64,000 bases of DNA from Ectopseudomonas oleovorans (GCF_003052605.1 NZ_QASO01000142.1:19277-83276); one strand, 5' to 3'; positions 39,715 to 49,083 are shown, counted from the stretch's first letter. Notes: generated by a model not told the origin, from the letters alone. Numbers and translations: made by a program.

Positions 39715-41583
39715 ATGCTCAATAAATACCCTCTGTGGAAGTACCTGCTGATTTTGTCCGTTCTGGCAATCGGCCTGGTGTACTCCATTCCCAACCTTTA
39801 TCCAGACGATCCTGCCATACAGATCAGCGGCGCCAGCTCGGCGCTGAGCATCGAGCAGGCGGATGTCGACCGTGCCAGCAAAGCGCTGCAGGACGCCGGT
39901 ATTGCCGTCAAGGCAGCCACCATCGACGAGCGTGGCCGCGCTGGCCTGATTCGTCTGACCAAGCAGGATGACCAGTTGCCGGCCAAGGACATCGTCCGCC
40001 GTGCGCTGGGCGATGATTACGTCGTGGCGCTGAACCTGGCGCAAACCACCCCCGACTGGCTGCGTAGCCTGGGTGCGAGCCCGATGAAGCTCGGCCTGGA
40101 TCTGTCTGGTGGTGTGCACTTCCTGCTGGAAGTCGACATGGACAAGGCGCTGGATGTGCGCCGCAAGGTTTATGAAGGTGAGATCAAGAGCCTGCTGCGC
40201 AAGGAGCGTATTCGCTACCGCAGCATGCCGGAAAGCAATGGCCGGATTCAGCTCGGCTTTGCCGACAGCGACACGCTGGACAAGGCGCAGCGCCTGATTC
40301 GCAAGGATTACAGCGATTTCGAACTGACCACTGTCGAGCGTGGCGGCCAGCATATTCTGCAGCTGGGTCTGACTCAGGCGAAGATCGCCGAGATTCGTGA
40401 GTACTCCATTCGCCAGAACCTCACCACTGTACGCAATCGCGTTAATGAACTGGGCGTGGCCGAGCCGCTGGTGCAGCGCCAGGGTGCCAACCGTATCGTG
40501 GTGGAGCTGCCGGGTGTGCAGGACACTGCCGAGGCCAAGCGTATTCTCGGCAAGACCGCCAGCCTGGAGTTCCGTCTGCAGGCCGACCCCAATGCGCCGC
40601 GTGGCGCCACCGAGACCTTCAGCTTCCGTGAGGAAGGTCGTCCGCCGGTACAGCTGGAGCGTGAGCTGATCATCACTGGCGATCATGTGACCGACGCCCA
40701 GGCCAGTTTTGACGAGAATGGTCGCCCGCAGGTGAACATTCGCCTCGACGGTCACGGCGGCGAGCTGATGAACCGCGCCACCCGCAACAACGTTGGCCGC
40801 AGCATGGCGGTGATCTTCATCGAGCAGAAGCCGGTCACCCGCTACGTGCGTCAGACTATCGACGGCGTCGAGCAGGAAGTTGCCATTTCTTCCTTCGTGG
40901 AAGAGAAGAAGATCATCAGCCTGGCGACCATCCAGTCACCACTGGGCAGCCAGTTCCGCATCACCGGCCTGAACGGCCAGGGCGAGTCGTCAGAGCTGGC
41001 GCTGCTGCTGCGTGCCGGTGGTCTGGCGGCACCGATGTACTTCGCTGAAGAACGCACCATCGGTCCGAGCCTGGGGGCCGAGAACATTGCCAAAGGTATC
41101 GCCTCCACCGAGTGGGCGATGATCTTCGTGTCCCTGTTCATCATCGCCATCTATCGCTTCTTCGGTGTGCTGGCGACCGTTGCCCTGGCGTTCAACCTGG
41201 TGCTGCTGGTCGGTCTGATGTCTGCCATTGGCGCGACCCTGACCCTGCCGGGTATCGCCGGTATCGTGCTGACCCTGGGTATGGCGGTAGACGCCAACGT
41301 ACTGATTTTCTCGCGGATACGCGAGGAGCTGGCCAATGGACTGCCGGTGCAGCGTGCCCTGCACGAGGGCTTCGATCGTGCCTATTCGGCGATTCTGGAC
41401 AGTAACCTGACCACCTTGTTGGTGGGCGGCATCCTATTCGCCATGGGGACCGGTCCGGTGAAGGGCTTCGCGGTAACGCTGTCGCTGGGCATCATTACGT
41501 CGATGTTCACCGCCATCATGTTCACCCGTGGTCTGGTCAACCTGATCTTCGGTGGCCGTAACTTCAAGAAGCTGTGGATCTGA
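39715..41583 (+). CDS. secD: Protein translocase subunit SecD
   Basis: 622 aa from ATG 39715 (MLNKYPLWKYLLILSVL). One N-terminal membrane helix, a large periplasmic domain including LGLDLSGGVHFLLEVDM, and five C-terminal helices with GMAVDANVLIFSRIREEL. SecDF uses the proton gradient to pull exported proteins. The ribosome site is weak. The frame continues 14 codons upstream into the MITE. Confidence 0.97.
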   Translation: MLNKYPLWKYLLILSVLAIGLVYSIPNLYPDDPAIQISGASSALSIEQADVDRASKALQDAGIAVKAATIDERGRAGLIRLTKQDDQLPAKDIVRRALGDDYVVALNLAQTTPDWLRSLGASPMKLGLDLSGGVHFLLEVDMDKALDVRRKVYEGEIKSLLRKERIRYRSMPESNGRIQLGFADSDTLDKAQRLIRKDYSDFELTTVERGGQHILQLGLTQAKIAEIREYSIRQNLTTVRNRVNELGVAEPLVQRQGANRIVVELPGVQDTAEAKRILGKTASLEFRLQADPNAPRGATETFSFREEGRPPVQLERELIITGDHVTDAQASFDENGRPQVNIRLDGHGGELMNRATRNNVGRSMAVIFIEQKPVTRYVRQTIDGVEQEVAISSFVEEKKIISLATIQSPLGSQFRITGLNGQGESSELALLLRAGGLAAPMYFAEERTIGPSLGAENIAKGIASTEWAMIFVSLFIIAIYRFFGVLATVALAFNLVLLVGLMSAIGATLTLPGIAGIVLTLGMAVDANVLIFSRIREELANGLPVQRALHEGFDRAYSAILDSNLTTLLVGGILFAMGTGPVKGFAVTLSLGIITSMFTAIMFTRGLVNLIFGGRNFKKLWI

Positions 41584-41592
41584 GGTGCAGCC

Positions 41593-42510
41593 ATGATCAA
41601 GTCAACCATTCGTTTCATGGCGGTCCGCAATATCGCCTTCTCCATTACGGTCGTGCTGACGCTGATTGGTCTCGGCGCGCTGTTTACCAAGGGGCTTAAT
41701 TTCGGCCTGGATTTCACCGGTGGCACCCTGATCGAGTTGCAGTACGAGCAGCCGGCCAACCTAGAGCTGATCAAGGCCGAGTTGAGCCAGGCCGGTTATA
41801 CCGACGCCGTGGTGCAAAGCTTTGGCGCCAGCACGGATGTACTGGTGCGTCTGGCTGGCGATTCCCCTGATCTGGGTAATGAGGTCGCGGCTGCGCTGCG
41901 CAAGGTCGACGAGGCAGCGCGCTTCGAGGTCAAGCGCGTCGAGTTCGTCGGCCCGCAGGTGGGTGAAGAGCTGCGTGACCAGGGCGGTATCGCCATGCTC
42001 CTGGCGTTAGGCGGGATCATGCTCTACCTGGCGTTTCGCTTTCAGTGGAAGTTTGGTGTCGGTGCCATCGCATCCTTGGTGCACGACGTGATCATCACCT
42101 TGGGTGTGCTGGCGTTCTTCCAGATTCCATTCGACCTGACGGTGCTGGCGGCGGTGCTGGCGATGATCGGTTATTCGCTCAACGACACCATCATCATCTA
42201 CGACCGGATTCGTGAGAACTTCCGTGTAATGCGCAAGACCTCGCTGATCGAGAACATCGACGTTTCGATCACTCAGACCCTTCTGCGTACCATCGCCACC
42301 TCGCTGTCCACTGCGCTGGCCTTGTTGGCACTGCTGTTCTTCGGTGGTGACGTACTGGCGGCCTTCGCCCTGACCCTGTTGGTCGGTGTGGTGGTGGGGA
42401 CCTACTCGTCGGTCTACATCGGCGCCACGGTGCTGGTATGGCTGAAGCTCAGTGTGGAGGATCTGATTCCGCCAGTGGCCGAGGCTGAGGCAGACGACGG
42501 TCGTCCGTGA
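41593..42510 (+). CDS. secF: Protein translocase subunit SecF
   Basis: 305 aa, six membrane segments, with GLDFTGGTLIELQY near residue 38 and GYSLNDTIIIYDRIRENF, both SecF hallmarks. It pairs with SecD; only 9 bp separate the genes. A strong terminator follows. Confidence 0.97.
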   Translation: MIKSTIRFMAVRNIAFSITVVLTLIGLGALFTKGLNFGLDFTGGTLIELQYEQPANLELIKAELSQAGYTDAVVQSFGASTDVLVRLAGDSPDLGNEVAAALRKVDEAARFEVKRVEFVGPQVGEELRDQGGIAMLLALGGIMLYLAFRFQWKFGVGAIASLVHDVIITLGVLAFFQIPFDLTVLAAVLAMIGYSLNDTIIIYDRIRENFRVMRKTSLIENIDVSITQTLLRTIATSLSTALALLALLFFGGDVLAAFALTLLVGVVVGTYSSVYIGATVLVWLKLSVEDLIPPVAEAEADDGRP

Positions 42511-42540
42511 TGGTGTGACGCGCTTCATGAAAGTCAGCGA

Positions 42541-42575
42541 AAGCCGCGGCAAGTCGAACTTGTCGCGGCTTTTTG
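42541..42575 (+). terminator. Terminator of yajC-secD-secF
   Basis: AGCCGCGGCAAGT and ACTTGTCGCGGCT form a 13-bp stem with one mismatch, then TTTTT. Confidence 0.9.
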
Positions 42576-42627
42576 CTGTCCCAGGCATAGAGAAGGGCGC
42601 GAGTCGCCGAGCCTAGGAGACACAAAA

Positions 42628-43170
42628 ATGAATAAATCAATGTTGGTAGGTGCCGTACTGGGTGCTGTGGGTGTGACCGCGGGTGGGGCCGTCGCCACCT
42701 ATAGTCTGGTTGATCGCGGGCCGGATTATGCCGAGGTGCTGGCGGTAACGCCGATCAACGAAACCGTTAAAACGCCGCGTGAGGTCTGCCAGGATGTCAC
42801 CGTCACCCGCCAGCGTCCGGTGCAGGATCAGCACCAGATTGCCGGCACGGCCATCGGCGCCATCGCCGGTGGTCTGCTGGGTAATCAGGTAGGTGGCGGC
42901 ACTGGCAAGAAGATCGCTACAGTAGCCGGTGCAGTTGGCGGCGGTTATGCCGGCAACAAGATTCAGGAAGGCATGCAGCAGCGTGACACCTACACCACAA
43001 CCGAAACCCGCTGCGACACCGTGACCGATACCAGCGAGAAGCTAGTGGGCTATGACGTGAAGTATCAGCTGGGCGAGAAGGTTGGTACCGTACGCATGGA
43101 TCGTGATCCGGGCAGCCGTATTCCGGTCAACAAGCAAGGTGAGCTGGTGCTGGTGCAGCAGGCCCAGTAA
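42628..43170 (+). CDS. Glycine-zipper 2TM envelope protein
   Basis: 180 aa. The N-terminal hydrophobic segment (MLVGAVLGAVGVTAGGAVATY) is a signal or membrane anchor; the glycine zipper lies at about residues 74-112 (IGAIAGGLLGNQVGGGTG and AGAVGGGYAGNKI). Four Cys-free beta-like repeats and one pair of Cys (CQDVTV, RCDTVTD) flank it. It resembles SlyB/Rick-17kDa-type outer-membrane stress proteins; exact role unknown. This gene lies between secF and suhB in Pseudomonas generally. Confidence 0.85.
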   Translation: MNKSMLVGAVLGAVGVTAGGAVATYSLVDRGPDYAEVLAVTPINETVKTPREVCQDVTVTRQRPVQDQHQIAGTAIGAIAGGLLGNQVGGGTGKKIATVAGAVGGGYAGNKIQEGMQQRDTYTTTETRCDTVTDTSEKLVGYDVKYQLGEKVGTVRMDRDPGSRIPVNKQGELVLVQQAQ

Positions 43171-43180
43171 GAATCTGGAG

Positions 43181-43386
43181 CAATAAAAAACGCCCCTCGG
43201 GGTAATGTCAGTCAGTTAAGCCGTTGCACTCGATCTTTGTAGGAGCCGGCTTGCCGGCGATCCGCCATAAAAAGCATCGCCAGCAAGCTGGCTCCTACGA
43301 AAAGCGCCCCCTCTACTGCAAGTAGGAGGGGGTGGTGACGAACTTATCTGATCAGCATTATCCCTCGGGGCGTTTTTTTATTGCTC
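43181..43386. terminator. Bidirectional terminator split by an insertion
   Basis: GAGCAATAAAAAACGCCCCTCGGGG-type left half (43179-43202) and CCCTCGGGGCGTTTTTTTATTGCTC-type right half (43362-43386) are the two sides of one hairpin terminator for the convergent flanking genes. They are now 160 bp apart because of the inserted element. Confidence 0.65.
43203..43360. mobile_element. 158-bp MITE-like element carrying a REP hairpin
   Basis: Ends TAATGTCAGTCAGTTAAG and, reverse-complemented, TAATGCTGATCAGATAAG share TAATG....TCAG.TAAG. The flanks CCCCTCGGGG and TCCCTCGGGG form a 10-bp target duplication with one change. Inside (about 43237-43301) is a TGTAGGAGCCGGCTTGCCGGCGA REP pair. The ends recall IS4-family termini; no coding capacity. 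Confidence 0.68.
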
Positions 43387-43395
43387 GACAGAAGC

Positions 43396-44211
43396 TCAGC
43401 GTTTCATCGAGGGTGCCAGATGTGGCTGGATCGCGGTCAGCACGGCCTTGAAGCACTTGGTGTTGCCGGCAACGATCTGGCCTTTCTCAAGGAATTCGTG
43501 GCCACCAGTGAAGTCGCTGACCAGGCCGCCTGCTTCCTGGATCAGCAGGGCGCCGGCTGCCATGTCCCACTCGGACAAGCCGAATTCCCAGAAGGCGTCG
43601 TAGCGGCCGGCTGCGACATAAGCCAGATCCAGGCTGGCGGCACCGGCACGGCGTACGCCGGCGGTCTGGCCGACCAGGCTACGGAACATACTCAGGTAGT
43701 TCTCGAGGTTGTCCAGCTGCTCGTTGCGGAACGGGAAGCCGGTACCCAGCAGCGCGCCATCCAGGCTCTTGCGGTTGCTGACGCGCAGGCGGCGACCGTT
43801 GAGGGCGGCGCCACGGCCGCGGCTGGCGGTGAATTCTTCCTGGCGCACCGGGTCGAGAACGATGGCGTGCTCGAGGCGGCCGCGGTGTTTGCAGGCGATG
43901 CTGATGGCGAAGTGCGGTACGCCGCGAACGAAGTTGGTGGTGCCGTCCAGCGGGTCGATGATCCACTGATAATCGGCGCCTTCGCCGCTGCCTTCCAGTA
44001 CGCCGCCTTCTTCACCCAGGAAGCTGTGGGTCGGGTAGGCCTTGCGGATGGCCTGGACGATCATCAGCTCCGCGGCCTTGTCGACCTCGGTGACGTAATC
44101 CTTGGCATCCTTCTCGTCGACCGAGATGACATCCAGGCGCTCGATGGAGCGAAAGATCATTTCACCGGCGCTGCGAGCGGCGCGCAGGGCGATATTCAGC
44201 ATGGGCTGCAT
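43396..44211 (-). CDS. suhB: Inositol-1-monophosphatase family protein SuhB
   Basis: 271 aa with the metal-site motifs FLGEEGG, IDPLDGTTNFVRGVPHFAISIA and EWDMAAGALLIQEAGG. SuhB hydrolyses inositol phosphates and, in E. coli, acts in rRNA antitermination complexes; in P. aeruginosa it influences virulence-related expression. Divergent from trmJ, the usual order. Confidence 0.95.
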   Translation of the reverse strand: MQPMLNIALRAARSAGEMIFRSIERLDVISVDEKDAKDYVTEVDKAAELMIVQAIRKAYPTHSFLGEEGGVLEGSGEGADYQWIIDPLDGTTNFVRGVPHFAISIACKHRGRLEHAIVLDPVRQEEFTASRGRGAALNGRRLRVSNRKSLDGALLGTGFPFRNEQLDNLENYLSMFRSLVGQTAGVRRAGAASLDLAYVAAGRYDAFWEFGLSEWDMAAGALLIQEAGGLVSDFTGGHEFLEKGQIVAGNTKCFKAVLTAIQPHLAPSMKR

Positions 44212-44356
44212 GGGAGGTTCACCTGGGGCGTTAAAGAAAGCCGGCCATGTTAGCAGAAAACCGTTATTGATGAAGCGCCGTCTGTACCTCGCATGGCAAT
44301 CACGCCAGGCCTTGGGTAAGATCGTTGCCCCCTAATCGTTTCTGAGAGTGTCGGCG

Positions 44357-45136
44357 TTGCTGGACAAAATTCGCGTCGTTCTGGTGGGTACCAGTCATCC
44401 GGGCAATATCGGCGGTGCCGCGCGGGCGATGAAAAACATGGGTCTGTCGCGCCTGGTATTGGTGGCTCCCGAAGATTTCCCCAGTGGCGAGGCTGTCGCG
44501 CGCGCGTCCGGTGCGACCGATGTGCTGGATGCCGCGCAGGTTGTCGATAGCCTGGAGGAAGCGCTGGTGGGCTGCACCCTGGTGGTCGGCACCAGTGCGC
44601 GCGATCGACGCATCCCCTGGCCGCTGCTCGATCCGCGCGAATGCGCTGTGGCCAGCTGTGAGCAGGCTGCTGCAGGTGGTGAGGTGGCGTTGGTGTTCGG
44701 TCGTGAATATGCCGGCCTGACCAACGAAGAGTTGCAGCGATGTCAGTACCACGTGCATATCCCGTCCAACCCGGAATTCAGTTCGCTGAATCTGGCGGCG
44801 GCGGTGCAGGTGCTGGCCTATGAAGTGCGCATGGCCTGGCTGACGGCCTCGAGTCTGCCGACCAAGGTAGAGAAGCTGGAGTCGACGGCGATGCTCAATG
44901 CTCAGGCGGCGACCGCGGACGAGCTGGAGTCCTTCTACGGTCATCTGCGGCGCGTGCTGGTGATGATCGGTTTTCTCGATCCCCAGAAGCCGCGGCACCT
45001 GATGACGCGTCTGCGCCGACTGTATGGGCGCAGTGCGGTGAGCAAGTTGGAAATGAATATCCTGCGCGGCATCCTGACCGAGACGGAGAAGGCCGTGCGT
45101 GGAGAGTCTCACAAGCAGGGGAAGTCTGATGTTTGA
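44357..45136 (+). CDS. trmJ: tRNA (cytidine/uridine-32-2'-O)-methyltransferase
   Basis: SPOUT-fold methyltransferase: IRVVLVGTSHPGNIGGAARA at the start, LVFGREYAGLTNEELQRC and IPSNPEFSSLNLAAAVQVLAYE forming the SAM-binding knot. I chose TTG 44357 (259 aa, MLDKIRVVLVGTSHP) because GAGAG lies eight bases upstream and it matches the family start; a GTG at 44348 adds three residues. Its end overlaps cysE by 8 bp. Confidence 0.94.
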   Translation: MLDKIRVVLVGTSHPGNIGGAARAMKNMGLSRLVLVAPEDFPSGEAVARASGATDVLDAAQVVDSLEEALVGCTLVVGTSARDRRIPWPLLDPRECAVASCEQAAAGGEVALVFGREYAGLTNEELQRCQYHVHIPSNPEFSSLNLAAAVQVLAYEVRMAWLTASSLPTKVEKLESTAMLNAQAATADELESFYGHLRRVLVMIGFLDPQKPRHLMTRLRRLYGRSAVSKLEMNILRGILTETEKAVRGESHKQGKSDV

Positions 45137-45914
45137 GCGCATGCGAGAAGATATCCAGAGCGTTTTTCACCGTGATCCGGCGGCGCGCAATGCGTTCGAG
45201 GTGGTGACCTGCTATCCCGGGCTGCACGCTGTCTGGCTGCATCGCGTGGCGCACGCGCTGTGGCGTTCGGGCTGGAAGTGGCTGGCGCGCGTGGTCTCCA
45301 ACTTCGGGCGCTGGATGACCGGTATTGAAATTCATCCGGGGGCGAAGATCGGGCGGCGTTTCTTCATCGATCACGGTATGGGCATCGTCATTGGTGAAAC
45401 CGCTGAGATCGGTAACGACGTGACCCTTTACCAGGGGGTCACCCTCGGTGGCACCAGTTGGAACAAGGGCAAGCGTCACCCGACTCTGGAAGATGGGGTG
45501 GTGGTGGGGGCTGGTGCCAAGGTGCTGGGGCCGTTCACTGTCGGGGCTGGTGCCAAGATCGGCTCCAACGCGGTGGTGACCAAGGCGGTGCCGGCCGGGG
45601 CGACGGCAGTTGGCATTCCCGGCAAGATCATCGTCAAGTCTGATGACGAGCAGGAAGCCAAGCGTCAGGCCATGGCTGAGAAGATCGGCTTCGACGCCTA
45701 CGGCGTGGGTCAGGATATGCCGGACCCGGTTGCCCGTGCCATCGGTCAGTTGCTCGATCACCTGCATGCGGTCGATGGTCGTCTGGAGGGGATGTGCAAG
45801 GCGCTGACGGCGCTCGGCAGTGATTATTGCGCCAAGGATCTGCCGACCTTGCGCGACGAGGACTTCGCCGATGTGTGCAAGGATCAACAGCAGGGCGACA
45901 AGCCGGCTGCCTGA
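45129..45914 (+). CDS. cysE: Serine O-acetyltransferase
   Basis: 261 aa from ATG 45129 with AGGGG upstream. The left-handed beta-helix hexapeptide repeats run through GIEIHPGAKIGRRFFIDHG, GIVIGETAEIGNDVTLYQGV and NKGKRHPTLEDGVVVGAGA. It makes O-acetylserine, the precursor of cysteine. Its position just upstream of iscR-iscS links cysteine supply to Fe-S assembly. Confidence 0.95.
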   Translation: MFERMREDIQSVFHRDPAARNAFEVVTCYPGLHAVWLHRVAHALWRSGWKWLARVVSNFGRWMTGIEIHPGAKIGRRFFIDHGMGIVIGETAEIGNDVTLYQGVTLGGTSWNKGKRHPTLEDGVVVGAGAKVLGPFTVGAGAKIGSNAVVTKAVPAGATAVGIPGKIIVKSDDEQEAKRQAMAEKIGFDAYGVGQDMPDPVARAIGQLLDHLHAVDGRLEGMCKALTALGSDYCAKDLPTLRDEDFADVCKDQQQGDKPAA

Positions 45915-45986
45915 TGCGGCGGGAGGCGGGCTTTGCTATGATGCTGCCTCCTTTTGTGCTCAAGCCTGAGTAAATCAATAGGTCTT

Positions 45987-46019
45987 ATAGTTGACTTAAA
46001 TACTCGGGAATCGCATACT
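45987..46019 (+). promoter_or_regulatory. isc promoter with IscR site
   Basis: TTGACT (45991-45996), a 17-bp spacer and CATACT (46014-46019) form the promoter. ATAGTTGACTTAAATACTCGGG across the -35 matches the known type 1 IscR site pattern, so [2Fe-2S]-IscR would repress by blocking the -35. Start is near 46026. Confidence 0.75.
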
Positions 46020-46050
46020 TCATGGCACTTCAGTGATTCGTGGTAGAGCC

Positions 46051-46542
46051 ATGCGACTGACCACCAAAGGCCGTTACGCCGTTACCGCCATGCTCGATCT
46101 GGCGCTGCACGCGCAGCACGGTCCCGTTTCCCTGGCTGATATTTCCGAGCGGCAGGGCATTTCCCTGTCTTATCTCGAGCAACTGTTCGCCAAGCTGCGC
46201 CGTGGCAGCCTGGTTTCCAGTGTGCGCGGGCCGGGCGGCGGTTATCAGCTGTCACGCGACATGCGCGGCATTAAGGTGGCTCAGGTGATCGATGCGGTCA
46301 ACGAGTCGGTGGATGCCACGCGTTGCCAGGGGCAGGGTGATTGCCATGCCGGTGACACCTGTCTGACCCACCACCTTTGGTGTGACCTCAGCCAGCAGAT
46401 TCATGAATTCCTCAGTGGCATCAGCCTGGCCGACCTGGTCGCGCGCCACGAGGTGCAGGAAGTGGCCTTGCGTCAGGATCAGCGTCGCTGCTCTGGCAAG
46501 GCGCCACGCCTGGATAAGATTGAAGCGTCCGCCGTCGAATGA
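46051..46542 (+). CDS. iscR: Fe-S cluster assembly regulator IscR
   Basis: 163 aa from ATG 46051. Rrf2-type winged helix (MRLTTKGRYAVTAMLDLALH, ISLSYLEQLFAKLRR), then cluster ligands Cys92, Cys98, Cys104 and His107 (RCQGQGDCHAGDTCLTH). It senses [2Fe-2S] status and represses its own operon. The frame is open six codons upstream (46033), but the promoter places the start here. iscS follows 29 bp later. Confidence 0.96.
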   Translation: MRLTTKGRYAVTAMLDLALHAQHGPVSLADISERQGISLSYLEQLFAKLRRGSLVSSVRGPGGGYQLSRDMRGIKVAQVIDAVNESVDATRCQGQGDCHAGDTCLTHHLWCDLSQQIHEFLSGISLADLVARHEVQEVALRQDQRRCSGKAPRLDKIEASAVE

Positions 46543-46571
46543 ACGGTGCGCTTGCCGATAGGAGAAGTCTG

Positions 46572-47786
46572 ATGAAATTGCCTATTTACCTCGATTATTC
46601 CGCTACCACGCCGGTCGATCCGCGTGTGGCGCAGAAAATGAGCGAGTGCCTGCTGGTCGATGGTAACTTCGGCAACCCGGCTTCGCGCTCGCATGTGTTT
46701 GGCTGGAAGGCTGAAGAAGCGGTGGAAAATGCCCGCCGTCAGGTCGCCGAACTGGTCAATGCCGACCCGCGCGAAATCGTCTGGACCAGCGGTGCAACCG
46801 AGTCCAACAACCTGGCGATCAAAGGCGTGGCGCACTTCTACGCCAGCAAGGGCAAGCACATCATCACCTCGAAGATCGAGCACAAGGCGGTGTTGGATAC
46901 GACCCGCCAGCTCGAACGCGAAGGCTTCGAGGTGACTTATCTGGAGCCAGGCGAAGATGGCCTGATCACCCCGGCCATGATCGAGGCTGCGCTGCGTGAA
47001 GACACCGTGCTGGTGTCGGTTATGCACGTCAATAATGAAATCGGCACCATCAACGACATCGCCGCCATTGGCGAGCTGACCCGCTCCCGTGGCGTGCTGC
47101 TGCATGTCGATGCCGCGCAGTCCACCGGCAAGGTGGAGATCGACCTGGAGAAGATGAAGGTCGATCTGATGTCCTTCTCGGCGCACAAGACCTACGGCCC
47201 CAAGGGTGTCGGTGCCCTGTACGTACGCCGCAAGCCGCGTGTGCGTCTGGAAGCGCAGACCCACGGTGGCGGCCATGAGCGTGGCATGCGCTCCGGCACC
47301 CTGGCCACTCACCAGTGCGTCGGCATGGGCGAAGCCTTCCGCATCGCCAAGGAAGAGATGGCTGCTGAGAATCAGCGCATTACCGCCCTGCGTGATCGCT
47401 TCTACCGCCAGCTCGAAGGCATGGAAGAGCTGTACGTCAACGGCAGCCTGACTGCTCGTGTGCCGCACAACCTCAACCTGAGTTTCAACTACGTCGAGGG
47501 TGAGTCGCTGATCATGGCGCTCAAGGACCTCGCCGTATCGTCCGGTTCGGCGTGCACTTCGGCTTCCCTGGAGCCGTCCTACGTGCTGCGTGCCCTGGGC
47601 CGCAACGACGAGCTGGCGCACAGCTCGATTCGCTTCACCTTCGGTCGTTTCACCACTGAAGAAGAGGTCGACTACGCTGCCGCCAAGGTTCGTGAGGCTG
47701 TGGATAAGCTGCGCGAACTGTCGCCCCTGTGGGATATGTTCAAAGAAGGTGTCGACCTTTCCTCCGTGGAATGGGCAGCACACTGA
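46572..47786 (+). CDS. iscS: Cysteine desulfurase IscS
   Basis: 404 aa PLP enzyme: PIYLDYSATTPVDPRVA, SGATESNNLAIKG, the PLP lysine in DLMSFSAHKTYGPKGVG, and the active-site Cys loop SSGSACTSASLEPSYVL. It supplies sulfane sulfur for clusters and tRNA thiolation. GGAGA precedes ATG 46572; an in-frame extension to 46539 overlaps iscR and is unlikely. Confidence 0.97.
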   Translation: MKLPIYLDYSATTPVDPRVAQKMSECLLVDGNFGNPASRSHVFGWKAEEAVENARRQVAELVNADPREIVWTSGATESNNLAIKGVAHFYASKGKHIITSKIEHKAVLDTTRQLEREGFEVTYLEPGEDGLITPAMIEAALREDTVLVSVMHVNNEIGTINDIAAIGELTRSRGVLLHVDAAQSTGKVEIDLEKMKVDLMSFSAHKTYGPKGVGALYVRRKPRVRLEAQTHGGGHERGMRSGTLATHQCVGMGEAFRIAKEEMAAENQRITALRDRFYRQLEGMEELYVNGSLTARVPHNLNLSFNYVEGESLIMALKDLAVSSGSACTSASLEPSYVLRALGRNDELAHSSIRFTFGRFTTEEEVDYAAAKVREAVDKLRELSPLWDMFKEGVDLSSVEWAAH

Positions 47787-47829
47787 TAGCTGCCTGAAGA
47801 GCGGCACCTGATGAGAGAGGAAGTACAGC

Positions 47830-48216
47830 ATGGCTTACAGTGACAAGGTCATCGACCACTACGAAAATCCGCGCAACGTCGGCAAGCTGAACGCCGAAGA
47901 TCCCGATGTTGGAACCGGTATGGTCGGCGCGCCGGCCTGCGGCGACGTCATGCGTCTGCAGATCAAGGTCAACGAAAGCGGCGTGATCGAAGACGCCAAG
48001 TTCAAGACCTATGGCTGTGGTTCGGCGATTGCCTCCAGCTCCCTCGCCACCGAGTGGATGAAGGGCAAGACCCTGGATGAAGCCGAGAGCATCAAGAACA
48101 CCCAGCTCGCCGAAGAACTGGCACTGCCACCGGTGAAAATTCACTGCTCCGTGCTCGCCGAAGACGCCATCAAGGCCGCCGTGCGCGACTACAAGCAGAA
48201 GAAAGGCTTGCTCTGA
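47830..48216 (+). CDS. iscU: Fe-S scaffold protein IscU
   Basis: 128 aa with the three scaffold Cys (GAPACGDVMRLQI, KTYGCGSAIASSS, KIHCSVLAEDAI) and the HscA-recognition LPPVK. It is the site of cluster building with IscS. Confidence 0.97.
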   Translation: MAYSDKVIDHYENPRNVGKLNAEDPDVGTGMVGAPACGDVMRLQIKVNESGVIEDAKFKTYGCGSAIASSSLATEWMKGKTLDEAESIKNTQLAEELALPPVKIHCSVLAEDAIKAAVRDYKQKKGLL

Positions 48217-48229
48217 TACGAGGTTTGTA

Positions 48230-48553
48230 ATGGCCATCACCATGTCTGAAGCAGCCGCTCGTCATGTGCAGCGCTCCCTCGAGGGGCGCGGCAAGGGCGA
48301 GGGTATTCGCCTCGGTGTGCGTACTACCGGTTGTTCCGGCCTTGCCTATGTGCTCGAGTTCGTTGATGAACTGGCGGCCGAGGATCAGGTATTCGAAAGC
48401 CATGGCGTCAAGGTGATCATCGATCCCAAGAGCCTGGTCTATCTCGATGGCACCGAGTTGGACTTCGTCAAAGAAGGCCTCAACGAGGGCTTCAAGTTCA
48501 ACAACCCCAACGTGCGCGGCGAATGCGGTTGCGGCGAAAGCTTCAATGTCTGA
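48230..48553 (+). CDS. iscA: Fe-S assembly protein IscA
   Basis: 107 aa A-type carrier with Cys in RTTGCSGLAYVLEF and the C-terminal GECGCGESF pair. It passes clusters to [4Fe-4S] targets. Confidence 0.97.
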   Translation: MAITMSEAAARHVQRSLEGRGKGEGIRLGVRTTGCSGLAYVLEFVDELAAEDQVFESHGVKVIIDPKSLVYLDGTELDFVKEGLNEGFKFNNPNVRGECGCGESFNV

Positions 48554-48561
48554 GGCCCTGA

Positions 48562-49083
48562 ATGGGTAATCCCTGCCATTTCGCTCTGTTCGACCTGCAG
48601 CCGAGCTTTCGTCTGGATCTGGATCAACTGGCTGCGCGTTACCGCGAGCTGGCGCGTCAGGTTCATCCTGACCGTTTCGCCGATGCCGGCGAGCGTGAGC
48701 GGCGCCTGGCGCTGGAGCGCTCGGCCTGTCTCAACGAGGCGTATCAGATTCTGAAAACGCCATCGCAGCGTGCCCGTTACCTGCTGGCCATGCGCGGGCC
48801 GGAGCTTCCGCTGGAAGTGACGGTGCAGGATCCGGATTTTCTCCTGCAGCAGATGCAGCTGCGCGAAGAGCTGGAAGAGCTGCAGGACGACGCCGACCTG
48901 GCCGGTGTCGCGGCCTTCAAGCGTCGCCTGAAGACCGCTCAGGAGGCGCTCAATGAGCGCTTCGCGGCATGCTGGGACGACGATGCTCGTCGCGAAGAGG
49001 CTGAGCGCCTGATGCGGCGGATGCAGTTTCTCGACAAGCTCTCCCATGAAGTGCGCCAACTAGAAGAGCGCCTCGACGATTAA
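48562..49083 (+). CDS. hscB: Co-chaperone HscB
   Basis: 173 aa: an N-terminal J domain with HPD (RQVHPDRFADAGERE) and a helical C-terminal domain that binds IscU. Stimulates HscA ATPase. Confidence 0.96.
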   Translation: MGNPCHFALFDLQPSFRLDLDQLAARYRELARQVHPDRFADAGERERRLALERSACLNEAYQILKTPSQRARYLLAMRGPELPLEVTVQDPDFLLQQMQLREELEELQDDADLAGVAAFKRRLKTAQEALNERFAACWDDDARREEAERLMRRMQFLDKLSHEVRQLEERLDD

